From Legionellaceae bacterium (lineage in GTDB: Bacteria > Pseudomonadota > Gammaproteobacteria > Legionellales > Legionellaceae), in contig DAIDLK010000016.1 in the NCBI GenBank assembly GCA_027449525.1, forward strand, positions 1 to 12,036: DNA of 12,036 bases, given 5' to 3'. Every line of letters starts with the position of its first letter. Positions within the stretch are counted from its first letter, which is position 1. The notes beneath the pieces are model-generated. The model saw only the letters and a list, made by a program, of their open reading frames with translations. It was not told the origin of the DNA and searched no databases. A program made the translations under genes and the position numbers. Shown here in pieces: positions 6,728-12,036 of this stretch.

Positions 6728-7384
6728 TTAATGCCCTGGTGCATCATTCCATAATAGTTTATGGAGCTGCAACTGAAAGCGAATGAGGGGTTGCTTGTCG
6801 TTGACCATCCAGTTGGCTAATGTTGTTGGGTTCAGTTGTGCATAGCTGGGCGAAAAGAGGACAAGGACGCGTTCGGTTAGCCGGTATTGCTTCACCATGT
6901 CACATGCCCACTCGTAATCGGCTCGACTACACAAGACAAACTTAACTTGGTCTTGCGCTTTAAGATGCTCTAGATTCGACCAGAGATTTTTTTCACACTC
7001 ACCTGAGTCGGGTGTCTTAAGATCCATAATAATCGTCACGCGTTGGTCCACCGTGCTGCAATCAAGTGCGCCGCTGGTTTCGATGGAGACGCGATAGCCG
7101 GCATCGCAGAGTTGGGTTAGCAAAAGCGGCGTGTCAGGTTGAGCGAGCGGCTCACCTCCTGTCACACAAACATACAGACCTTGAAGCTCTTGCACACGCC
7201 GTAAAATCTCATCAAGGCCAAGGCGTTTGCCACCTTGGAACGCATAAGCCGTGTCACAATATTGGCAACGTAGTGGACAGCCCGTGGTACGGATAAAAAC
7301 CGTCGGTAATCCCACATTGGTTGACTCGCCTTGTAAGGAATAAAATAATTCAGTAATGCGTAGGCTATTCGGGGTACGGTTCAT
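6728..7384 (-). CDS. queE: 7-carboxy-7-deazaguanine synthase (radical SAM)
   Basis: QueE rearranges 6-carboxytetrahydropterin to 7-carboxy-7-deazaguanine, an early step towards queuosine in tRNA. The protein has 218 residues. SLQGEST (16-22) is the substrate-binding block. CPLRCQYC (36-43) gives the CxxxCxxC cluster motif (C36, C40, C43) of a radical-SAM enzyme. VTGGEPLAQP (74-83) is the SAM-contacting GGE motif, and IETSGALD and MDLKTPDSGE are further QueE blocks. The start overlaps the cpoB stop (ATGA), in line with the frequent pal-cpoB-queE order of gammaproteobacteria. queC, which often follows, is replaced here by mvaD. The ribosome site is weak, so coupling to cpoB translation is likely, which matters because cpoB is frameshifted. 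Confidence 0.95.
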   Translation of the reverse strand: MNRTPNSLRITELFYSLQGESTNVGLPTVFIRTTGCPLRCQYCDTAYAFQGGKRLGLDEILRRVQELQGLYVCVTGGEPLAQPDTPLLLTQLCDAGYRVSIETSGALDCSTVDQRVTIIMDLKTPDSGECEKNLWSNLEHLKAQDQVKFVLCSRADYEWACDMVKQYRLTERVLVLFSPSYAQLNPTTLANWMVNDKQPLIRFQLQLHKLLWNDAPGH

Positions 7385-8045
7385 TGCACGTGAAGCGTTT
7401 CTAGTTTAGCCATGGCAAGTTGTGCTGCATTGGTATCGGGGTAGTTTTTGATGACTGCTTGAAGCTGATGCTTTGCTTCACTTAATTTTCCGGTTTCAGC
7501 CAAAGCATAACCAATTTTTAATAAGCTAGCAGAGGATTTACTGGAGGCCGGGTAGTTGTTCAAAACCAATTCAAAATGACGAATGGCTTCTGGATAATTT
7601 TTTTCGATTAAAAATAGTTCACCTATCCAATAATAAGCATTGGCGGCAAAACCACTGCGGGGGTATTGGCTAACAAAGGCTTGCATGGCTGGCAGGGCAG
7701 CGCTAAATTGCTTACTGTTGATTAATTCATAGGCATTTAGGTAGCTGACTTGCTCGCTAGGTGCGTCAGTTGTTGTAGGGGGGGGGCAGGTGGTGTTACT
7801 TCGGCCACGGGTGCAGGTGTTGTTGTGGGGTGATCGTTGGGTTGCTGCAAGAGTACCGTGATCTGATGCGATTGCACCTCAAGCTGTCCGCGCAATTCCT
7901 GTACTTCTCGTTCTAGTGTTTGTAGCTTATTCAGTATGTCAACGTGGTAGGCAATTGTTTCGGCGTTAGCAAGCGCCGACTCCGTAAAGCACATAACGAC
8001 TCCTGCCACGAGGGCAGGAGCAGACAATAAAGAACGCCTGAACAT
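7381..8045 (-). pseudogene. cpoB: CpoB (YbgF), Tol-Pal-associated periplasmic protein, split by a frameshift at a C9 tract
   Basis: CpoB is a periplasmic protein that works with Tol-Pal to coordinate septal peptidoglycan synthesis with outer-membrane constriction. Two reading frames together make one gene. The first (8045-7737, 102 codons) holds a signal peptide ending near ALA (25-27), a trimerising coiled coil (about 34-67) and a Pro/Thr linker, then drifts into 15 unrelated residues after nine C at 7786-7778. The other frame, directly after the C run, reads TDAPSEQVSYLNAYELINSK and continues through TPR repeats (YYWIGELFLIEKNYPEAIRH, GKLSEAKHQLQAVIKNYPD) to 7381. Restoring frame needs one extra C or two fewer, giving about 220 residues. 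The ATG at 7686 falls in the middle of a TPR helix and has no ribosome site. Sequencing error, phase variation or slippage are all possible. Its start overlaps the pal stop (TAATG). Confidence 0.85.
7778..7786 (-). repeat. Nine-base homopolymer (C9 on coding strand) inside cpoB
   Basis: The plus strand shows nine consecutive G, read as C9 in the Pro-rich linker of cpoB. The two cpoB frames meet exactly here. C7 or C10 would restore the full protein. Confidence 0.9.
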
Positions 8046-8560
8046 TATTGGGTGGCCTCGTAAGTCAACTCGACACGACGATTTTGCGCATGCGATTCTT
8101 CATCATGGCCTAAATTGGCGGGTCGCTCTTTACCGTAGCTGACCACACGCACTTGTTCACGGCTAACTCCCGCCATAAGAATAATTTGTGCTACGTGGTT
8201 CGCTCGACGCTCACCCAACGCAACGTTGTACTCACGGCTGCCTCGCTCATCCGTGTGACCTGCTAGTAAAATACGCGCACTGGGGTGAGAGCGTAGGTAA
8301 TTGGCTTGGGCATGTACTGAAGCAACGTATTTTTCAGCCAGCGTGCTGTCATCATAAGCGAAGCGATAAATTTGATTGTGCGGGGCTTGTGTTGTGTACA
8401 TTTCACCTTCAGCTTGGCCGGCAAAATGCTCGAGTTGGCCGAGACCACGCGCTATTAAATTGCCCTCACCAAAGCTTTGATGATGGAGCTTTGAGCATGA
8501 AGCAATTAAAAGAATCGACACAGTGACCGCACCACAGTGCAGTAGGGATTTGATGCGCAT
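8045..8560 (-). CDS. pal: Peptidoglycan-associated lipoprotein Pal
   Basis: Pal is an outer-membrane lipoprotein that binds peptidoglycan and TolB and is pulled to the septum by Tol. The protein has 171 residues. The signal peptide has lipobox LIASC with Cys22 as the lipidation site; the following Ser, not Asp, fits outer-membrane sorting. A flexible stretch leads to an OmpA-like domain (about 65-168) with GHTDERGSREYNVALGERRA (101-120) as the peptidoglycan-binding loop and NRRVEL (160-165) near the end. ATG at 8560 is chosen because GGAG lies six bases upstream; the in-frame TTG at 8572 would overlap that site. tolB, normally directly upstream, is absent: the neighbour is the MCE lipoprotein gene. 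pal therefore seems to begin its own transcription unit pal-cpoB-queE-mvaD-mvaK1. Confidence 0.95.
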   Translation of the reverse strand: MRIKSLLHCGAVTVSILLIASCSKLHHQSFGEGNLIARGLGQLEHFAGQAEGEMYTTQAPHNQIYRFAYDDSTLAEKYVASVHAQANYLRSHPSARILLAGHTDERGSREYNVALGERRANHVAQIILMAGVSREQVRVVSYGKERPANLGHDEESHAQNRRVELTYEATQ

Positions 8561-8566
8561 AGAGCT

Positions 8567-8570
8567 CTCC
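8567..8570 (-). promoter_or_regulatory. Ribosome binding site fixing the pal start
   Basis: The minus strand reads GGAG, six bases, then ATG at 8560. This excludes the TTG at 8572 as the start. Confidence 0.7.
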
Positions 8571-8579
8571 AAGCAGGCT

Positions 8580-8598
8580 AATGAATTTTCGTTTCATT
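8580..8598. repeat. Inverted repeat in the pal leader
   Basis: AATGAA (8580-8585) and TTCATT (8593-8598) form a perfect 6-base inverted repeat around a 7-base centre, just downstream of the likely pal -10. It could be an operator or a weak leader hairpin. It lacks the GC stem and U run of a terminator. Confidence 0.3.
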
Positions 8599-8624
8599 CT
8601 ACAACGATTCGTTCATGCTGCCTA
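8596..8624 (-). promoter_or_regulatory. Possible promoter of the pal-cpoB-queE-mvaD-mvaK1 unit
   Basis: On the minus strand, TAGGCA (8624-8619) and TAGAAT (8601-8596) are 17 bases apart, with 4 of 6 and 5 of 6 matches to the -35 and -10 consensus. The spacer holds a second small palindrome, AACGA-T-TCGTT (8603-8613). The 72-base gap between the upstream lipoprotein gene and pal is the largest on this strand right of hemC, which supports a promoter here. Confidence 0.4.
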
Positions 8625-8632
8625 CCATTGCC

Positions 8633-9256
8633 TTAAGATTTATTGCTGTTTTCGTAGTTGCGAATGACGTTAATAACAGCGTGTTTTATTTGGCTGGTTA
8701 GCTTAGCCGTTGCCAGGTTGCCTGCAATGACGCCACCGTAGGGGGTATCAGTGGGCGATTGAATCCGTTCAGTGAGGATGCCGGAATAGAGTATCGTATT
8801 GTTTTTAACTTGGGTGAGGACAACTTTTACCACCAACTCAAATTGGCTGGGTTGCGTTAAAAAATTCTGTTGCATCGCGATGAGTTCACTATCAAGGCGA
8901 TAATCAACCTGATTAGCGTAGGGACTTGACACGACGGCACTAAAGGCATGGCTGGTTTGAAACGTTTGAGTTAGCAGAGGTAGTAGCATGTTAGCTGGCG
9001 AGGCAACCCAGGCATTTTCACTAAATACACTTAACTGATACGGTTTTTTTACGTAGAGCATTTGTTCAGTTTGATAGCCCTCAGCCGCACTTGGTTGAGT
9101 AATCAGAAGAGAGCGTCGCATGCTGGGTTCAGACGGTATGGCTTTGGCATCGAAGGATTGCAATTGATAGTGATTGACCACTGGGAGCTGAATCGGCATG
9201 CAAGCAGTTAAGCTCAACAGCAAGGGCAATCCTATGAGTGATTTGGTTCGATTCAC
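8633..9256 (-). CDS. ABC-type transport auxiliary lipoprotein (PqiC/YmbA-like) of the MCE system
   Basis: This 207-residue lipoprotein matches the auxiliary lipoprotein family that accompanies MCE transporters. PqiC, the E. coli example, sits at the outer membrane and receives the MCE tunnel. The signal peptide ends in lipobox LTAC (Cys19). The mature part has the usual pattern: VVNHYQLQSF near the start, RRSLLITQPSAAEGYQTEQM (a family-typical region ending in the requirement for Tyr-rich segments such as MLYVKKPYQL), ENAWVASPANMLLPLL, and a long strand-rich region. Residues 41-110 carry most of the recognisable family pattern. The start is GTG at 9256, with GGAG seven bases upstream. It lies two bases after mlaD ends, as last gene of the mla operon. 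No MlaC-type periplasmic carrier is present here. Confidence 0.8.
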   Translation of the reverse strand: MNRTKSLIGLPLLLSLTACMPIQLPVVNHYQLQSFDAKAIPSEPSMRRSLLITQPSAAEGYQTEQMLYVKKPYQLSVFSENAWVASPANMLLPLLTQTFQTSHAFSAVVSSPYANQVDYRLDSELIAMQQNFLTQPSQFELVVKVVLTQVKNNTILYSGILTERIQSPTDTPYGGVIAGNLATAKLTSQIKHAVINVIRNYENSNKS

Positions 9257-9258
9257 CG

Positions 9259-10119
9259 CTATTCTCCAGGTCCTGGTTTAGGGGGGGTGCTGCCACGAAT
9301 AACAATGGCCGGATTTTGGCGTAACTGTTCACTGAGTACTTGCAGATTGGCCGAGATACTGTCGAATCGCCGCATGAGCGTGACGAGAGCTGGAATGGTT
9401 TGTTGAGAGAGTTGATCAATGGTATTTTTACCCGCTGACATCGTTTGGGTAAATTGTTTACTGGCTACTGAGACATCACGGGCCATTACATCCACGCGAA
9501 TAGCACTCCCTTCAAGTGCATCAACTAGATGCGGTAGGTCTTGTAACGTTTGATCGATACTGTGCGTGTCTTTATCAAAGACGCGAGTCAATGCTTCAAG
9601 GTGCGCTAAGGTTTTACTAATATTTTTGGTGTTGGTCGGGCTGAATACCTGGTTAAATTGTTCGGTCAAATGATTAACCGTTTTTTCTAATTGGAAGAAA
9701 AATGAGGGTTTGTAGGGAATCACTGGGTACGCTTCATTCGGTAGTTTAACCAGCGGCTTCGGTGCCTTGGAGTTGGATGTGAGTCCCAAATACGTTGTAC
9801 CCGTAATACCTTGCATGACCAAGGTCGCTTCGGTGCTGGTTGATAAGGGGACTCCTTGAGCGATACTTACAATAATTTTTACGGTTTGTGGATCCGTATT
9901 GCTAAGACTAATGTCTTCAATAAAACCAACTCGCACGCCATTGTATTTCACTGGCGCTTCATCACTTAACCCAGAGACTGGCTCGTTCACATAAATAAGA
10001 TAGCGGTCATAATGTTTTTGGTCAAAGCCCACGGATAACCAAATAGCGCTGACAATCAACCCAGCCGTTAGCAGCAATACGGCAAGTCCTATCAGGGTAT
10101 AATGACTTTTCGATTCCAC
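9259..10119 (-). CDS. mlaD: MCE-domain protein, MlaD-like lipid-transport subunit
   Basis: MlaD-type proteins form a ring attached to the MlaE permease and carry lipids across the periplasm. The protein has 286 residues, longer than E. coli MlaD (183). HYTLIGLAVL opens the single membrane helix (about 7-29). The MCE domain spans about 39-117, with the hallmark VSGLSDEAPVKYNGVRVGFI (48-67) and LVMQGITGTTYLGL (100-113). The remainder (about 140-275) is a largely helical extension with coiled-coil-like heptads, and the tail is STPPKPGPGE. The longer C-terminal helical region and the lipoprotein partner resemble the type that spans the periplasm rather than short MlaD. The start is GTG at 10119, because GGAGG lies five bases upstream and relatives begin MExxxxYTLIG. 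The TTG at 10146 would place that site inside the gene. Confidence 0.88.
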   Translation of the reverse strand: MESKSHYTLIGLAVLLLTAGLIVSAIWLSVGFDQKHYDRYLIYVNEPVSGLSDEAPVKYNGVRVGFIEDISLSNTDPQTVKIIVSIAQGVPLSTSTEATLVMQGITGTTYLGLTSNSKAPKPLVKLPNEAYPVIPYKPSFFFQLEKTVNHLTEQFNQVFSPTNTKNISKTLAHLEALTRVFDKDTHSIDQTLQDLPHLVDALEGSAIRVDVMARDVSVASKQFTQTMSAGKNTIDQLSQQTIPALVTLMRRFDSISANLQVLSEQLRQNPAIVIRGSTPPKPGPGE

Positions 10120-10124
10120 ACTGG

Positions 10125-10131
10125 CCTCCTC
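10125..10131 (-). promoter_or_regulatory. Ribosome binding site fixing the mlaD GTG start
   Basis: The minus strand reads GAGGAGG, five bases, then GTG at 10119. This decides for the GTG over the upstream TTG at 10146. Confidence 0.7.
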
Positions 10132-10150
10132 GCCGGGTACACTCAATCAA

Positions 10151-10888
10151 TTATAGCTGACTAAAGTACTTACTAATTAACGGGTGCTGATTTTTCATGA
10201 GTGTTTCTAGTGGCTCAACACTGATAATGCGACCATCCCCAACAAACGCAACCCGATCGGTGGTGCGTCTGAGCGATTCAATGTCATGGCTAACAATCAC
10301 TAGCGTAAGATTAAGCGCTTTACGCAAAAAAACAATCAGGTGATCAAATTGTTTGGCGCTGAGGGGATCCAGACCGGATGTGGGTTCATCAAGAAATAAT
10401 AATTCGGGATCCATCGCAATAGCTCGAGCCGCCGCGGCTCGACGTTGCATACCGCCACTGAGTTCGGCGGGAAATTTATCGCCGGCACTTGGCGGTAAAC
10501 CCACCAAGACTAGTTTCAATAATGCTAATTTTTTGATAAAGTTTTGATTAAATCCGGTCAGTTCATGCATTGGGAAAGCAATGTTTTCTAAGATTGTCAG
10601 TGCTGAAAAGAGCGCGCTGTGCTGAAACAACATACCCCAGCGACGACGTACGGCGTTGGCTTCATCTTCATCGAGCGATAGGATATCTTGATTAAACACT
10701 CGAATAGAGCCAGCGGTTGGTTGCAGCAGCATTAAAATACAGCGCAAAATGGTCGTTTTGCCGCTACCGCTGCCACCAATAATGCCTAAAATTTCTCCAC
10801 GATAAACCGTTAAATTGACATCAGTATGCACCCACTGCCCGCCGAGGTAATTTTTTAGTCCAATGACCTCAATGAGTGCTTCATTCAT
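10151..10888 (-). CDS. mlaF: MlaF-like ABC transporter ATP-binding protein
   Basis: This is the ATPase that powers the MCE lipid transporter on the cytoplasmic face. The protein has 245 residues with all nucleotide-binding motifs: Walker A GGSGSGKT (38-45), Q-loop LFQHSALF (88-95, Gln89), signature LSGGM (143-147) followed by QRRAAAARA, Walker B LLFLDE (163-168) with PTSGLDP, and H-loop SHDIES (200-205, His201). The QHSALF-x-LT-xx-ENIAFP stretch and the SGGMxxRxxxARAIAxDPELL form are typical of MlaF. Its ATG shares one base with the mlaE stop (TGATG), so the two are probably translated together. The ribosome site itself is weak. Confidence 0.94.
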   Translation of the reverse strand: MNEALIEVIGLKNYLGGQWVHTDVNLTVYRGEILGIIGGSGSGKTTILRCILMLLQPTAGSIRVFNQDILSLDEDEANAVRRRWGMLFQHSALFSALTILENIAFPMHELTGFNQNFIKKLALLKLVLVGLPPSAGDKFPAELSGGMQRRAAAARAIAMDPELLFLDEPTSGLDPLSAKQFDHLIVFLRKALNLTLVIVSHDIESLRRTTDRVAFVGDGRIISVEPLETLMKNQHPLISKYFSQL

Positions 10889-12018
10889 CAGAGGTTCATC
10901 CAGCTGTAAAGAATGGAATAGATAGAATCGACCACAATAATGAGAAACAAGGCCTGCACGACACTACGAGTGGTTTGGCTGCCGACACTATCGGCATTGG
11001 TTTCTACAAGAAAGCCTTGGTAGCAGCCAACCAATGAAGTTACTATGCCAAAGGTTGGTGCTTTATACAAACCTAACAGCAATTGTTTGCAACCGACCGA
11101 GTCCTGAACGCGCAATAAAAATTCACCATAGGATACCCCTAACATCGATTTAGCCATGAGCATGGCTCCCAGGAGACTGAAGGCATCTGACCAAAAAATA
11201 ATAAGTGGAAATACCAGGACTAGGGCAAGGACTTTGGGGACCACAATCAAAGCAGTGGGTGATAAGCCCATGGTATGCAACGCATCCAATTCTTCATTAA
11301 TTTTCATGCTGCCAATTTGGGCAGTGAATGCCGAACTGGTTCTGCCGGCAACAATAATAGCCGTTATCAGAGGGCCAAATTCACGAAATATAGCCATACC
11401 CGCTACGTAGGGAATAAAGCTATTGGCACCGTAATTTTCTAATTGAATCCCCATTTGATACACCAACACAATACCAATTAAGAACGAGAGGAGCGCTAAA
11501 ATAGGCAACGCTTGAATGCCCGTGGTGTAAACGTGGTGCACAATACTGGGGATTCTTAAGCGGCGCGCATCAAAGCACGCTCGAAATAATTTATCGCTCA
11601 GATTACCAAGCAGCACGATAAATCCATCAATTTGATCCAACTTGTGGAGGGTGAGTTTGCCTAAATGGTTAAAAAAATTAACGCGTTTGGGGGCCGGTTT
11701 GGTTGGAGTAAGCCCTGCATGCTCCGCCTCGACCAAGCTGATTAATTGCTGGTGTTGGCTAGAGAAATCAACCAACTGAATATCGGGATGCTGTTGTCTT
11801 AGCATGTCGCGGCATTCTAGCAACGCTAAAGCGCCAGCACTATCCAAGTGAGTTAGTTCGCGCCCGCTTAAACGAGGGTTTGCCGCCTTTGGCCAGCGGT
11901 GCTGCTGAAGCGTATTGATTAATTCGGTTAGGTAGGGCATGGACCAGTCGCCTGCGCATAGATAGCACTCGTTGACGGTATCTATCACTAAATGTGCAGC
12001 AGATGGAGTGGATTGCAT
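10888..12018 (-). CDS. mlaE: MlaE-like ABC permease with a fused N-terminal STAS (MlaB-like) domain
   Basis: MlaE is the inner-membrane permease of the MCE lipid transporter. From ATG at 12018 the protein has 376 residues, against about 260 for E. coli MlaE, because of an added N-terminal STAS domain. That domain (about 8-95) carries CAGDW (21-25) and LTHLDSAGALALLECRDML (56-74), the MlaB/SpoIIAA-like helix with Asp59-Ser60. The permease part (about 125-376) has the conserved REFGPLITAIIVAGRTSSAF (212-231) and AQIGSMKINEELDAL (233-247) blocks, and membrane segments near 165-187, 207-225, 255-277, 279-295, 318-338 and 351-372. This explains the absence of a separate mlaB after mlaD. There is no clear ribosome site before 12018 and the frame is open to the window edge, so the start could lie further upstream. 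Confidence 0.9.
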   Translation of the reverse strand: MQSTPSAAHLVIDTVNECYLCAGDWSMPYLTELINTLQQHRWPKAANPRLSGRELTHLDSAGALALLECRDMLRQQHPDIQLVDFSSQHQQLISLVEAEHAGLTPTKPAPKRVNFFNHLGKLTLHKLDQIDGFIVLLGNLSDKLFRACFDARRLRIPSIVHHVYTTGIQALPILALLSFLIGIVLVYQMGIQLENYGANSFIPYVAGMAIFREFGPLITAIIVAGRTSSAFTAQIGSMKINEELDALHTMGLSPTALIVVPKVLALVLVFPLIIFWSDAFSLLGAMLMAKSMLGVSYGEFLLRVQDSVGCKQLLLGLYKAPTFGIVTSLVGCYQGFLVETNADSVGSQTTRSVVQALFLIIVVDSIYSILYSWMNL

Positions 12019-12036
12019 CAAGGCATCAGTGAGAGA

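Noticed and set aside
7381..7686. Independent small TPR gene starting at ATG 7686
   Set aside because: The frame stays open and CpoB-like up to the C9 run, and the ATG lies inside a conserved TPR helix without a ribosome site. It is the second half of cpoB.
8188..8526. 112-codon open frame on the plus strand opposite pal
   Set aside because: It is a shadow of the Pal coding sequence, with Cys/His-rich composition, no family resemblance and no ribosome site.

Overview
The window looks like a gammaproteobacterial chromosome, most likely from the Legionellales (Legionella/Coxiella relatives). The hemCDXY cluster, ftsB, the pal-cpoB-queE block and an Mla-type lipid transporter are all typical of gammaproteobacteria. 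Two genes of the mevalonate pathway (mevalonate kinase and diphosphomevalonate decarboxylase) are unusual for that class but are known from Legionella and Coxiella. Base composition looks mid-range and even, with no tRNA, rRNA, insertion sequence, phage gene or CRISPR. This is dense core genome, and no gap reaches 300 bases (the longest is about 178).

Layout. At the left edge is the 3' end of a fumarylacetoacetate-hydrolase-family gene (+). It converges on a haem-biosynthesis operon read leftward: hemC, hemD, hemX, hemY (3532 down to 403), with short overlaps throughout. The last gene, hemY, is only 144 codons. It looks like the normal N-terminal membrane part joined directly to the normal C-terminal end, with the TPR middle missing. 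A divergent intergenic region (3533-3710) separates hemC from a rightward pair: a degenerate response-regulator-like gene overlapping ftsB. ftsB converges, with a 4-base overlap, on a leftward block read from 8560 down to 4885: pal, cpoB, queE, mvaD, mvaK1. cpoB is split by a frameshift at a run of nine C (coding strand). Right of that, and also leftward, are mlaE (with a fused STAS domain), mlaF, mlaD and an auxiliary lipoprotein gene. These form an MCE lipid-transport operon that probably starts at or just beyond the right edge.

How the genes work together. HemC and HemD make uroporphyrinogen III from porphobilinogen, and HemX and HemY are membrane-bound companions of that pathway. FtsB is a divisome linker, and Pal and CpoB belong to the Tol-Pal envelope-constriction machinery. 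QueE makes the deazaguanine precursor of queuosine. MvaK1 and MvaD supply isopentenyl diphosphate for undecaprenyl carriers and quinones. The Mla proteins move phospholipid across the envelope. Envelope growth and division is the recurring theme.

I found no convincing new multi-gene system. The observations most worth following are the miniature HemY, the homopolymer-split cpoB, the degenerate receiver protein coupled to ftsB, and the mevalonate genes sitting in the pal-cpoB-queE transcription unit.
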